Assembly: GCA_019359435.1 (NCBI GenBank)
Contig: JAHHHI010000081.1
Span: 21,082 to 85,081, forward strand
Reading direction: 5' to 3'
Length of the DNA stretch: 64,000 bases
Origin: Kaiparowitsia implicata GSE-PSE-MK54-09C
GTDB taxonomy: Bacteria; Cyanobacteriota; Cyanobacteriia; Elainellales; Elainellaceae
Made by a program: the position numbers and the translations under genes. Of this stretch, positions 17,564 through 26,438 are shown in pieces. Below the pieces are notes generated by a model. It made no database searches. It was not told where the DNA came from and saw only the letters and a list, made by a program, of their open reading frames with translations. Positions within the stretch are counted from its first letter, which is position 1. Each line of letters opens with the position of its first letter.

Positions 17564-19156
17564 TCAAAGCCGCCGTTCTAAGTGCATCACGTCGCCCGGT
17601 TGGAGTTGCTGCACGTCAGTCGTGAGGTCGTGCCAAGGCTGCAACTGCCCCGGCTGAAAGGTGCGGCTCATCACCACATAGATAGAGGTTTGGTCGCCCC
17701 CCAGACCTGCTGCTTGCACTGAGCGCCAGTCATTTGCCGATAGCTGGTCGCGCACCACCCACTGCCCGTCTGCCCAGTGCAGCCGCCGCACAAATTGGAA
17801 GGGTGCCGGAGCCTTGCCCACAATCAGCATTTTTTGCAGCAGCGTGCGAATGAGGTTTGGGAAAAAGCGCCCTACCGTAAGCATGACAAGGCGCAGCACC
17901 ATCAGCTTTAAGGGCGTCATTTGGGTTTGCTTGGCCCAGCCTAGGTTGCCGCGCACTTCTATCGCATCGTCGCTGACCTGAACAGCGTAGTCGCCGACTA
18001 AGTGCCCTACCGCGTTTCGAGAACGCTTACCCTGCTGCACCACTACCGAAAACTGTGTATCCGATGCCACTAATTTGCCGTGGCGAAAGCACTTGAACAC
18101 GCCGCCCTTGTTCAGCGCCAGGTAGAGTTCTGTATCGTGACGCCGGTCGATTAAGAGTTGAGCGTTTTTGAGCCAGATCTGACCCGATTCTCGGGCGTGC
18201 AGTGGGGGCCGAGTCGGCACAAAATCCCGCCACGCCAGCAGATAGTTCCAGGTGTGGTGGCCGATGATATGGTCGTCGGCGTAGCAGGGCGCTTGGCCGT
18301 TTGCCAATCCCTGAAGAAAGCGGTCGTTGATGCTGAGGGCTTCGGGAAGCCATTGCCCCACCAACTCAAAGCCGTAGGGGAAATAGTTGTAGGTATTGCG
18401 GCTGGTGTATTCGCCGCCCAAGGAGCCATCGGGATGAACGAACTCTGCTGCCAGATGAACGGCGCGAGTCAGTGCTTCTTTGAGCTGAGGGTCGGGTGCA
18501 AGCTGGTGCAGCCAGGCTAGGCAGGAGACTGTGAGAGTGTGGTAGCCGGGGTCACAGCCTTCGTATTCCTGAAACCAGCCTTCAGAATTTTGCCAGGAGA
18601 GCACGGTTTCAATGCGCTGCACTTTGGCCCGATCCCAGCGGGTGGTGTTGAGCAGGCGAGATAGCACCTCTAGGCACAGTGCAATGAGTGCCTGGTGGTT
18701 TGCCAGTTGGCCGCTTTCTTGATGGTGTGCTAGCCAGTCGGCGCGGCGGGTGAAGAATTGCAGGGGGCGATCGCTCGTGAGTCCCATCCGTCGATAGCTC
18801 TCAATGCAGGCTAGGAGCGAAAACGCTGCCGCGCCCCCCGCCCGCTCAAAGGGGAAATAGTCATCGCAAGAGCCATCGGCATGAGCGCTGCGGGCCGCAT
18901 AGAGGATGCCCGCCTCTACCCAATCTCGCAGGGCTGGCTGCTGATAAAAGGGATTGTTGGGCAGGTTAGTGTCGTAAGCGAGCGCTAGCGGCAGCACAAA
19001 CTCCTGCGCCATGCCGCTGGGAAAGTCGATGATTTTGTAATGCCAAAAGTTGCGGTCGAAGCAGCCATAGGTGGGGCTATGCGGGTTGCGATCGCCCAAG
19101 GTGAGAATAATTGGAATCTGAGCTAGGGCTTCTTTCGCAAACAGGTCACGCAGCAT
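17564..19156 (-). CDS. Alpha-toroid-like protein of unknown function
   Basis: A 530-residue protein with no signal peptide. The first 330 residues show repeated helix pairs (ALRDWVEAGILYAARSAH, AAFSLLACIESYRRMG, NHQALIALCLEVLSRLL, YHTLTVSCLAWLHQLAP) typical of (alpha/alpha) toroids such as polysaccharide lyases, glycosidases or terpene-cyclase-like proteins. The C-terminal 200 residues are predominantly beta. This toroid-plus-beta layout resembles heparinase-type lyases, but no catalytic motif is recognisable. It is last in a minus-strand run after a GT2 glycosyltransferase (39-bp gap), which favours a carbohydrate or glycoconjugate role; that is inference. Confidence 0.8.
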   Translation of the reverse strand: MLRDLFAKEALAQIPIILTLGDRNPHSPTYGCFDRNFWHYKIIDFPSGMAQEFVLPLALAYDTNLPNNPFYQQPALRDWVEAGILYAARSAHADGSCDDYFPFERAGGAAAFSLLACIESYRRMGLTSDRPLQFFTRRADWLAHHQESGQLANHQALIALCLEVLSRLLNTTRWDRAKVQRIETVLSWQNSEGWFQEYEGCDPGYHTLTVSCLAWLHQLAPDPQLKEALTRAVHLAAEFVHPDGSLGGEYTSRNTYNYFPYGFELVGQWLPEALSINDRFLQGLANGQAPCYADDHIIGHHTWNYLLAWRDFVPTRPPLHARESGQIWLKNAQLLIDRRHDTELYLALNKGGVFKCFRHGKLVASDTQFSVVVQQGKRSRNAVGHLVGDYAVQVSDDAIEVRGNLGWAKQTQMTPLKLMVLRLVMLTVGRFFPNLIRTLLQKMLIVGKAPAPFQFVRRLHWADGQWVVRDQLSANDWRSVQAAGLGGDQTSIYVVMSRTFQPGQLQPWHDLTTDVQQLQPGDVMHLERRL

Positions 19157-19195
19157 AGGGGTTGATGAAGAATGGGGAAGACGGATGGAGCAGGG

Positions 19196-20170
19196 TTATG
19201 ACGGGGGTTCTGGCTTGATCTGCTGGGCATCTAGGTCGCGGCGGCGCTGGCGCAGCTGGGTTTCTTCGAGAATGCGGCGATTGGCAGCCAGCAAATCAGC
19301 AATCAGGCCAAACATCCACAGCTGAAAGCCAATCAGCACCATCACAGCCGCGAGGATCAGACTGGGGGCGCGCGATCGCGTTGAGTCAATAAACAGAAAC
19401 AGGTAGAGCCACCTCAGGCTGAGCAGCGCCCCCAGGCTAAACGGCACCGTGCCCAGCGTTAGAAAAAACCGCATCGGCTTATAGAGCATGAAGATGCGCA
19501 GAATCGTCACGCCCGACCGAAACACATAGGAGGGAATGCTGCGCACCAGGCGCGATCGCCGGAGCTGGGGATTGGTGCGAATGGGCACAGATACCACCGT
19601 CATGCCCCGTCGCCCCGCTTGAATCACCGTCTCTAGCGTGTAGGTGTAGCTGCTGAACACGTTAAATTGCAGCGCGGCCTCGCGGCTAAAGGCCCGAAAG
19701 CCGCTGGGTGCATCCACAATATTGGTATCACTCGCTAACCGTACCACCCAGCTCCCCACCTTTTGCAGCAGCTTTTTGGCAGTGGAGAAATGCGAGGTTT
19801 GCCAGATGGGCCGCGCCCCAATCACCATGTCGGCTTGCTGGCGCAAAATGGGCTGCACCAGTTTGGGAATATCAGCGGCGCAGTATTGGTTGTCAGCATC
19901 GGTATTGACGATAATGTCGGCCCCGGCGCTGAGGGCTTCTTCAATGCCAGCCATAAACCCCCGCGCCAAACCCTGATTGGTGGGAAAGCGAAGAATATGA
20001 TCAACGCCATAGGACTTAGCAATGTCGAGGGTGCGATCGCCACTGCCATCATCAATCACCAGCCACTCTACAACATCTATCCCCGGCACCTGGCGCGGTA
20101 GTTCTGACAGGGTGATCCCCAAGGTTTTTTCTTCGTTGTAGCAAGGGATTTGGATGATTAGCTTGGTCAT
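19196..20170 (-). CDS. GT2 family glycosyltransferase with C-terminal membrane segments
   Basis: A 324-residue enzyme. The N-terminal GT-A domain begins TKLIIQIPCYNEEKTLG and has the nucleotide-sugar aspartates in VIDDGSGD and the DAD motif in IIVNTDADNQY, as in dolichyl-phosphate mannose synthase and bacterial relatives. Two hydrophobic segments at the C-terminus (FLTLGTVPFSLGALLSL and LILAAVMVLIGFQLWMFGL) anchor it, as in polyprenyl-phosphate sugar transferases. The donor and acceptor are unknown. The ATG at 20170 places the strand-forming KLIIQIP right after the start; the longer frame adds 22 arginine-rich residues. It lies 93 bp after the geranylgeranyl-reductase-like gene, same strand. 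Confidence 0.92.
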   Translation of the reverse strand: MTKLIIQIPCYNEEKTLGITLSELPRQVPGIDVVEWLVIDDGSGDRTLDIAKSYGVDHILRFPTNQGLARGFMAGIEEALSAGADIIVNTDADNQYCAADIPKLVQPILRQQADMVIGARPIWQTSHFSTAKKLLQKVGSWVVRLASDTNIVDAPSGFRAFSREAALQFNVFSSYTYTLETVIQAGRRGMTVVSVPIRTNPQLRRSRLVRSIPSYVFRSGVTILRIFMLYKPMRFFLTLGTVPFSLGALLSLRWLYLFLFIDSTRSRAPSLILAAVMVLIGFQLWMFGLIADLLAANRRILEETQLRQRRRDLDAQQIKPEPPS

Positions 20171-20263
20171 AACGGGCGATCGCACCGACGCAGGACGTTT
20201 CAGCATTGTACGAGGTTCGTTACCCCGCTGTCGCAAGAGCCTGCATGCAGACCCGCAGCCTGC

Positions 20264-21400
20264 TCAGCCCCCCCCGCCTGACACCAGCCCACCTGTTAAT
20301 CGGGCGATCGCCCGCCCCGCCACATCGCCATAGCGCAACTTTCCCGTGAGAATCTGCGCCATCTTTTCACTCGTTGCAGGTCGTTTCACCCCCAGCCGAT
20401 AGCCCAGCCCCGGCATTCGGTAAAACACACCCGCTAACCGCTGGGCCCATGCCATATCCGCACCCCATTCGCGCTGAATCGTCTGGGTATAGCCCGCCAG
20501 CGCTTGGTCGTCGCCGCTCAGCGCCGCATGAATCGCCGCTGCCGCCTTCACCCCCGTGAACATAGAGGGGCGAATCCCTTCCGCCGTCATTGGATCGACC
20601 ACACATGCCGCCTCACCCACCAGCACCGCATGCTGCGTATGCAACACCTGATCCCCATCCCAGAGCGATAGGGAGTGGCCATACTGTCGGGTCTGGGCAA
20701 GATCAATGCCAAACTGCTGCTGCGCATACTCGGTCAAAATGCGGCGAAAGTCTTGCCGCTCTCCGCCGCGAAAGGTACCTACCCCAATGGAATAGCCATC
20801 AGCCTTGGGGAAGTTCCAGATATAGCCATTCTTCACCATGCCAAATTCAAAGTGAATAGGCTCAGTCGCACTCACAGAGACATCGGCTTCGACCTCCAAC
20901 GCACCGGCCAGTCGGCGCTTGCGGTGGGTAAAGCCCAACCACGCTGCCATCGGCCCTTGCCCCCCATCCGCCGCCACCAGATAGCGCGCCTCACAGGCCT
21001 GTCCGGCCATATTTACCTGCCAGCGATCGCCCGTCCACTCAATTCCCGTGACGGCTGTATCATCCCGCAACTCAGCCCCCTGCCGCTGGGCTTGCTGCAC
21101 CAAAAAGTGATCAAACACGTCGCGCCGCACCATCCAGATCGGCTCCATGTCTCCTAGGTCTACCCCTACCGGATCATCCATATCCCAGGTGTAGCGGAGC
21201 GCATGCGCTTTGAAGGAAATCGCAGGGCTAAAGTCAAAATCAAACCACTCAGCGACCTGAGGCGACACACCGCCACCGCACGGTTTATAGCGCGGCAGCG
21301 ATGCCTTTTCCACCACCAAGACAGAGCGCCCCTGCTTCGCCAAGTGGTAGGCAGCGCTGCCTCCCGCTGGCCCAGCCCCTACCACAATGCAGTCATACAT
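20264..21400 (-). CDS. Geranylgeranyl-reductase-family FAD oxidoreductase
   Basis: A 378-residue flavoprotein. The FAD dinucleotide fold is VVGAGPAGGSAAYHLAKQG at residues 6-24. It is followed by the family signature PRYKPCGGGVSP and later by GEAACVVDPMTAEGIRPS. This is the TIGR02032-type geranylgeranyl reductase group, which includes ChlP, the enzyme that saturates the isoprenoid tail for chlorophyll and tocopherol. The sequence is shorter than plant-type ChlP, so I do not call it ChlP; paralogues of unknown substrate are common in cyanobacteria. It starts 4 bp after the dapL stop, so co-translation is likely. Confidence 0.92.
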   Translation of the reverse strand: MYDCIVVGAGPAGGSAAYHLAKQGRSVLVVEKASLPRYKPCGGGVSPQVAEWFDFDFSPAISFKAHALRYTWDMDDPVGVDLGDMEPIWMVRRDVFDHFLVQQAQRQGAELRDDTAVTGIEWTGDRWQVNMAGQACEARYLVAADGGQGPMAAWLGFTHRKRRLAGALEVEADVSVSATEPIHFEFGMVKNGYIWNFPKADGYSIGVGTFRGGERQDFRRILTEYAQQQFGIDLAQTRQYGHSLSLWDGDQVLHTQHAVLVGEAACVVDPMTAEGIRPSMFTGVKAAAAIHAALSGDDQALAGYTQTIQREWGADMAWAQRLAGVFYRMPGLGYRLGVKRPATSEKMAQILTGKLRYGDVAGRAIARLTGGLVSGGGG

Positions 21401-21404
21401 AGGC

Positions 21405-22640
21405 TTAGGCCTTAAACGTCTCCGTAATCCGCTGCATGGCGGCGTTTACATTCTCGCGGCTGTTAAAGGCCGAAATGCGGAAGTAGCCCTCGCCCGCAGC
21501 CCCAAAGCCCGCACCCGGCGTGCCCACCACATTGCAGGCATGCAGCAGCTTATCAAAAAAGTCCCAGCTTGAGAGGCCGTGGGGCGTTTTCACCCAGACA
21601 TAGGGCGCATTGGTGCCGCCATAGACCTGAATGCCTGCCGCCGTTAATTGCTCACGGATGATGTGGGCATTTTTCATATAGAACGCCACCAGTTCCTGAA
21701 TTTGCGCCTGCCCCTTGGGGGAGTAGACCGCTTCTGCCCCCCGCTGCACGATGTAAGACACCCCGTTGAACTTGGTGGACTGGCGGCGATTCCACAGCTT
21801 CCACAACTCCACATCGGAGCCATCTGCCGCTTTGCCCATCAAGGTTTTGGGCACCACGGTCAGGGCGCAGCGGGTGCCGGTGAACCCTGCGTTTTTAGAA
21901 AATGAGCGAAACTCAATGGCGCAGTCGCGCGCACCCTCAATTTCATAGATGGAATGGGGCAAGGCGGGGTCAGTAATAAACGCTTCATAAGCCGCATCAA
22001 ACAGGATGATGGAGCCATGGGCGCGGGCGTAGGCCACCCAGTCTTGCAGATGTGCTTTTGTGGCAGTTGCGCCGGTTGGATTGTTGGGGAAGCACAGGTA
22101 AATCAGATCCACTTTTGTGGAGGGGATCTCTGCGGTGAAATCGTTATCGGCAGAGATGGGCAAGTACACCAAGCCATCGTATTCACCTTGGTCATTGGCA
22201 TCGCCCGTGTGCCCCGCCATCACATTGGTATCCACATAGACGGGATAAACCGGATCGGTGACAGCGATGGTATTGGTGCTGCCAAAGATGTCGAGTATGT
22301 TGCCACAGTCGCACTTTGACCCATCAGAAATGAAAATTTCATCGGGGGAGATGTCGCAGCCCCGGGCTTGAAAGTCGTGGGTGGCGATTTTTTCTCGCAG
22401 CCAGCCGTAGCCTTGTTCGGGGCCATAGCCTTTGAAGCTGGCGCGATCGCCCATTTCATCCACAGCGGCAATCATTGCCGTGCGGCAGGCGGCGGGCAGC
22501 GGTTCTGTCACATCGCCAATGCCCAATTTAATGATGCTGGCATCGGGATGCTCGGCCACAAAGGTGTTGACCCGCCGGGCAATTTCGGGAAAGAGATAGC
22601 CTGCTTTGAGCTTGAGATAATTGTCGTTGATGGTGGCCAT
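21405..22640 (-). CDS. dapL: LL-diaminopimelate aminotransferase
   Basis: A 411-residue PLP-dependent aminotransferase converting tetrahydrodipicolinate directly to LL-diaminopimelate in lysine and peptidoglycan synthesis, the route used by cyanobacteria and plants. It begins [20 protein letters not shown], typical of DapL, and carries the PLP lysine in [12 protein letters not shown]. Other marks are [11 protein letters not shown] and [15 protein letters not shown]. The ATG at 22640 precedes the conserved start; the frame continues upstream to 22703 through unrelated hydrophobic residues. It heads a same-strand run with the GGR-like, GT2 and toroid genes. Confidence 0.97.
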   Translation of the reverse strand: MATINDNYLKLKAGYLFPEIARRVNTFVAEHPDASIIKLGIGDVTEPLPAACRTAMIAAVDEMGDRASFKGYGPEQGYGWLREKIATHDFQARGCDISPDEIFISDGSKCDCGNILDIFGSTNTIAVTDPVYPVYVDTNVMAGHTGDANDQGEYDGLVYLPISADNDFTAEIPSTKVDLIYLCFPNNPTGATATKAHLQDWVAYARAHGSIILFDAAYEAFITDPALPHSIYEIEGARDCAIEFRSFSKNAGFTGTRCALTVVPKTLMGKAADGSDVELWKLWNRRQSTKFNGVSYIVQRGAEAVYSPKGQAQIQELVAFYMKNAHIIREQLTAAGIQVYGGTNAPYVWVKTPHGLSSWDFFDKLLHACNVVGTPGAGFGAAGEGYFRISAFNSRENVNAAMQRITETFKA

Positions 22641-22944
22641 GGGTGCGATCGCCGTGAGTTGCGTAAGAACCACTACACACAATACCAAGGAACCGCTGCA
22701 CACGGCACTCTGGGAATTGTTCTGAAGATTCTAACGACTTTTCGCAGGTCTTCTTGTAAGTGGACAAGCCTGGGCGTTCTAAGCATTTTGGTTGATGGCT
22801 AAAATATGCTTTTCAGGCATTGCCCAACGGCCTAAGGCCTCACGGCCTAAGTCCTCAGTGGAGGTTGAATCCCATGCCATCTTTCGTTCACGCACCGCAC
22901 GGCTGCTTTACTAATTTTGGGTGAATCGAGTACTATCGAACTCA
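22641..22944. other. Divergent region between dapL and the manganese exporter
   Basis: No gene is recognised. It should hold the promoters of dapL (minus) and of the riboswitch transcript (plus). GGCCTAAG-type sequence occurs three times near 22828-22852. No clear -35/-10 pair is called. Confidence 0.4.
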
Positions 22945-23158
22945 TGAAGGGGAGTAGCTAGCTGGCTCAGACATGGGTCAGCATCCTGAATCAACATACT
23001 GGCGATGAGCCTGGTTCAGGTGGCACTAACGGGTGTTTTTAGAATGCTGGTTACTGCAAGTGAGACCTTCACTAAGTTCGCAACCGCGCGAGCTTGGTGA
23101 GGTCGTCGGTCTCTTCAAGCTCGCGTTGCGCCGCACCACGAGAGGAGCTTGAAGGACG
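22945..23158 (+). ncRNA. yybP-ykoY (manganese) riboswitch
   Basis: The leader carries the hallmarks of the yybP-ykoY aptamer: GGGGAGTAGC at 22949-22958, a P1 helix TGAAGG (22945-22950) with CCTTCA (23066-23071), and GAGACCTTC at 23062. An inner stem pairs CAGCAT (22979-22984) with ATGCTG (23044-23049), and CCTGAATCA (22985-22993) with TGGTTCAGG (23012-23020) form a hairpin. This class senses Mn2+ and commonly precedes TMEM165/UPF0016 exporters, as here. The downstream part shows a switch: CTTCAAGCTC (23113-23122) can pair with GAGCTTGAAG (23145-23154) over the Shine-Dalgarno sequence, or CAAGCTCGCG (23116-23125) can pair with CGCGAGCTTG (23087-23096). Confidence 0.88.
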
Positions 23159-23788
23159 ATGCTCGAAGCATTTACAGCAGGTCTGTTGCTGATTACGGTC
23201 TCTGAGTTAGGAGACAAGACCTTTTTTATTGGCGCTATTTTAGCCACGCGCTACCCTCGCCGTTGGGTGTTTTTGGGTAGTGCTGCCGCACTGGCTGCTA
23301 TGACGGTGCTCTCAGTGCTGCTGGGGCAAGTGATTGGTCTCTTGCCTATGGTTTACGTCAAGCTCGCGGAATGTTTGCTGTTTCTAGTTTTTGGGCTCAA
23401 GCTGCTGTATCAGGCCAACCGCATGAAGGGCAATGCGTGCATGCTTGATGAGCAACAGGAAGCCGCAGAGGCCATCCACAACGCTGAGAAAACTCTGCCC
23501 ACTCGCCGCACGCCGCTGATGATTGTGGCAGAAGCCTTTGGGCTGACCTTTGTCGGCGAGTGGGGCGATCGCACGCAGTTTGCCACTATTGCGTTGGCCG
23601 CCGCCAACAATCCACTCGGGGTGGTGCTGGGGGCCACGCTGGGGCACGCCATCTGCACGGCGATCGCCGTAGTGGGCGGGCGCATGATTTGTCAATATTT
23701 ATCGGAGCGCGTGTTAACGCTATTGGGTGGCGGGCTGTTTTTAGTGTTTGCGGCGATCGCCGGTGTGTCTCTGGTCGGTGTGGTCTAA
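23159..23788 (+). CDS. TMEM165/GDT1 (UPF0016) family manganese exporter
   Basis: A 209-residue membrane protein with about six transmembrane segments arranged as an inverted repeat. The two family motifs ELGDKT (residues 16-21) and EWGDRT (134-139) are intact; they form the cation pathway. Cyanobacterial members export Mn2+ from the cytoplasm, as shown for Mnx in Synechocystis. The upstream manganese riboswitch fits that role exactly. The start at ATG 23159 is preceded by GAAGGA, which lies inside a potential sequestering hairpin. A Lin0512-family gene follows 54 bp later. Confidence 0.95.
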   Translation: MLEAFTAGLLLITVSELGDKTFFIGAILATRYPRRWVFLGSAAALAAMTVLSVLLGQVIGLLPMVYVKLAECLLFLVFGLKLLYQANRMKGNACMLDEQQEAAEAIHNAEKTLPTRRTPLMIVAEAFGLTFVGEWGDRTQFATIALAAANNPLGVVLGATLGHAICTAIAVVGGRMICQYLSERVLTLLGGGLFLVFAAIAGVSLVGVV

Positions 23789-23842
23789 TTGAGGCACACC
23801 CGTTGATGACCACTTGATGACTAGTTGATGACAGGGGAATGC

Positions 23843-24226
23843 ATGACTCGAAAACGGCTGATTATTGAAATGGGCATGGGGGTAGACCAGCATGGTCAAG
23901 ACCCCACTGTGGCGGCAGCCCGCGCCGTACGCAATGCGATCGCCCACAATGCCCTTCCCGGCATATGGGAAGTCGCCGGACTCGAAAACCCCAACGACAT
24001 GGTGGTAGACGTGCAGGTGGCGGTGCCTTTTCCAGAACAAGTGCGCACGAGTGAGGTGCTGGCGGTGCTACCCTTCGGGCAGAAAACCCTGGCTTTAACC
24101 GCAGGCGGCATGGTGGTCGAGGGTCGCGCCATTGCTCAGCTCAACGACAAAAATGACGACATGTATGTGGCGATCGCCGCAGTGACCGTCTCTATCGATA
24201 CGGCAGAAGATACAGCAGATTCCTGA
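23843..24226 (+). CDS. Lin0512 family protein
   Basis: A small soluble protein of 127 residues. It starts RLIIEMGMGVDQHGQDPTVAAARAVRNAI, shortened here to its key parts RLIIEMGMG and AAARAVRNAI, and has VAVPFPEQV and VVEGRAIAQLND. This matches the Lin0512 family (TIGR02058), widespread and of unknown function; members form ring-shaped oligomers to my recollection. The ATG at 23843 has AGGGGA at 23833-23838; two in-frame codons upstream (TTG 23825, ATG 23828) are less likely. It follows the manganese exporter on the same strand and may share its transcript. Confidence 0.88.
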   Translation: MTRKRLIIEMGMGVDQHGQDPTVAAARAVRNAIAHNALPGIWEVAGLENPNDMVVDVQVAVPFPEQVRTSEVLAVLPFGQKTLALTAGGMVVEGRAIAQLNDKNDDMYVAIAAVTVSIDTAEDTADS

Positions 24227-24272
24227 CGGCAGATAAGTTGAGATCCGACAAACGACCCCACCCAATGAGCCG

Positions 24273-25028
24273 CTAACCAGAAACCTGAAGCACTTGCAAC
24301 TCGCCCCGATCTAGATAAAACACTTCTGAGCGCTCCCCCAATGTGTCAGGGCGAAACATCTCTGAGGTGAGGGCCGCGGGGGGCTGCATGGGGCTGATAA
24401 TAGGCGCCGTCCAGAGCTCCACAGCGGCAACGGAAATGAAGTGCGATCGCCCTGAACTCCCTTCCGCCAGCGGAAAGCTATCTCGATAGGCCGGGCCGAG
24501 TTGATGTGGCAGCTTTAGAAACATGGCCGTATACACTAGACCTTCATCCGTCTGGGGCGGCGTGGGAAAATCCCGAGTGGCGACAATCTCAGGACGATCG
24601 CCCCGAGTCAGCACGAGCCGAAATTGGCTGGTCTGGCGTTGCTCATTGACGACTATCAGCGCATAGTCCAGATGGCGATCGCCATTAAAATCTGCCGCGA
24701 TCACGCTACAGGTAATCGGTTGGTCGCCATACCGCACCGTAAATTCTCCATCTTTGGCCTGATTTTCCCAGTCTCGCAGGGTTGCAATAAAGTCCTCAGG
24801 CTGGGCCAGCCGATAGCCGTTTAACGTGCCGTCTAATTCAGGGGGCAGTTCAGCCTGACAGGGTGCACCAGAGCCCGAGGGCGTCAGCGCAGCGCTTTCT
24901 GGTACAGCATCAGAAGGCAGACTGTGGCGCAGGGTAGGCACACAGGCCGCCAGACTCAACGACACAAAGAAAAGCGCAAAGAGGGCGATCGCCCACCCAC
25001 CCAGGGGTGTCCAGCGGTGTGATGTCAT
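24273..25028 (-). CDS. Putative lipoprotein of unknown function
   Basis: A 251-residue exported protein. The N-terminus TSHRWTPLGGW is followed by a hydrophobic stretch (AIALFALFFVSLSLAAC) ending in a lipobox LAAC, so it is probably lipid-anchored. The mature part has a domain beginning LDGTLNGYRLAQPEDF with a strand-rich core such as SVIAADFNGDRHLDYALIVV, reminiscent of FG-GAP/VCBS-type calcium loops (DFNGDRHLD). I recognise no specific function. The ATG at 25028 begins the signal sequence; upstream residues to 25118 look non-coding. It is convergent with the Lin0512 gene and follows the TetR-fusion gene on the minus strand. Confidence 0.75.
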   Translation of the reverse strand: MTSHRWTPLGGWAIALFALFFVSLSLAACVPTLRHSLPSDAVPESAALTPSGSGAPCQAELPPELDGTLNGYRLAQPEDFIATLRDWENQAKDGEFTVRYGDQPITCSVIAADFNGDRHLDYALIVVNEQRQTSQFRLVLTRGDRPEIVATRDFPTPPQTDEGLVYTAMFLKLPHQLGPAYRDSFPLAEGSSGRSHFISVAAVELWTAPIISPMQPPAALTSEMFRPDTLGERSEVFYLDRGELQVLQVSG

Positions 25029-25125
25029 CCAGTGCCCTCTCCGTTGACATAAGAGCCTAGCGGCTGTGTTGCTGCGGGTATTGTAAGTGCGATCGCCCAC
25101 CGCAGAGTTAGTTCGCAATCCGTCC

Positions 25126-26361
25126 CTAATTACTCACGCGCTGATCCAACCGAGCCACCTCATCTAACGCCTTTTTTTCCTGAGCGCGGCGAATATAAGG
25201 CTCCAACGCCGTCATATCGCACCCTGCCAGAAGCGTCAGCGTTTCGGGGCTAAGGCCACGCGTCAACATCTCCACATACCAAGTCGCTTGGCTTTGCTCT
25301 ACCAAGGGCAGAGCGCCCTGGGGCGTCGTTAGTCCATCGGTCCACCGCTGCCAATGCTGCTGAATATCGGTCACACTCATGGCCGACTCGCGCTCATTCA
25401 AAAACAGGGGATATTGGTCATCTTTGCGGCTTTTAAGCCACTGCGCAAGAGGGTTATTGGCAGGTGTGCCATAGCGACGCCCCAAAATCCACTGGTTGAG
25501 CGGCACCTGCCGCACAGCGCCGCTGACCACCTGCACCAAATGCTGGTGGTCTTCGACGAAGACATGCGATCGCCACAGGCCCGCTACTTCCGCCACGCTT
25601 AACCCCGATGCAAACAGTACATAGGCCAGCGCATAGTCTTGGCTATGGTGCTGGCGGGCTCGACGCAATATGTCATGCACCAGCGGCGCGGGCAAATCCA
25701 TCACAGGGCGATCGCCCCCCTGAGCTGCATCCGAAGCGTCTAGCTCCACGGGCTGCACGACTGCACCATACAGAAACAGTTCTACCAGCCCATCGACGAA
25801 ATACTCGCGATCATGCCAGAGCTCATGAAACTCGCTCGTAAACTCTAGCACGGCATACCCAAGCAGCAGGCTGTTGAGCAAACTCGACAATTTCTCAGTC
25901 GGCAGGCGCGTTTGTAACTGCTCATGCCCAAATATAGTGGAGAGGTATTGCGCCGTATAGCGATTCGCCAGCATCACCCCCCGCCCTAACGCCCGCCGGT
26001 TCTCAACGGGATAATGCCCCGACTCACCAATGAGCGATCGCACAAACTCTTGAATCTGCTCCAACGCCTGCATATGCACATTGGCATAATTCTTTAACGC
26101 TTGCGATACGCTGCTCATCTGAGACGCCTCTTGCCCCAAGGCAAGTCCCAAATGCGCCAGCGCTTCTGCATCTTCCATCACAGCCAGCAACAGCCCATGC
26201 TTGTTGCCAAAATGGCGAAACAGCGTCACTTCATTAACTTCAGCCAGATCAGCAATCTGCCGCGTGGTGGTTTCGGCCACGCCCTGAGCAATAAAGAGTT
26301 GCGTCGCAGCTTGAATCAAGCGCTGTCGGGTAGGACGTCGGCGATTAGACATTAAATCCAT
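25126..26361 (-). CDS. TetR-type regulator fused to a tyrosine-recombinase-like domain
   Basis: A 411-residue protein. Residues 11-57 are a TetR helix-turn-helix (RLIQAATQLFIAQG, TTTRQIADLAEVNEVTLFRHFG). Residues 70-205 are a helical ligand-type domain. Residues 225-395 resemble the core of tyrosine recombinases: ALAYVLFASGLSVAEVAGL, RQVPLNQW, and a tail with RGLSPETLTLLAGCDMTALEPYI ending near a Tyr at 389. The first catalytic arginine is replaced (SGLSVAE where recombinases read TGLRxxE) and the His-x-x-Arg box is missing, so it is not expected to recombine DNA. It is divergent from desC across a region with two 17-bp palindromes. An ATG at 26352 is an alternative start. Confidence 0.8.
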   Translation of the reverse strand: MDLMSNRRRPTRQRLIQAATQLFIAQGVAETTTRQIADLAEVNEVTLFRHFGNKHGLLLAVMEDAEALAHLGLALGQEASQMSSVSQALKNYANVHMQALEQIQEFVRSLIGESGHYPVENRRALGRGVMLANRYTAQYLSTIFGHEQLQTRLPTEKLSSLLNSLLLGYAVLEFTSEFHELWHDREYFVDGLVELFLYGAVVQPVELDASDAAQGGDRPVMDLPAPLVHDILRRARQHHSQDYALAYVLFASGLSVAEVAGLWRSHVFVEDHQHLVQVVSGAVRQVPLNQWILGRRYGTPANNPLAQWLKSRKDDQYPLFLNERESAMSVTDIQQHWQRWTDGLTTPQGALPLVEQSQATWYVEMLTRGLSPETLTLLAGCDMTALEPYIRRAQEKKALDEVARLDQRVSN

Positions 26362-26438
26362 CTACGGAAACTATCTATCTATGGAAACTATGTGTGGAAA
26401 GCAAAGAACAGCCGTAGATCTGAAGAGAACGTTAAAAA

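Noticed and set aside
22945..23158. Reading the leader as an ordinary intrinsic terminator plus promoter
   Set aside because: There is no T-run after any of the stems, and the order of conserved blocks fits the yybP-ykoY aptamer instead.
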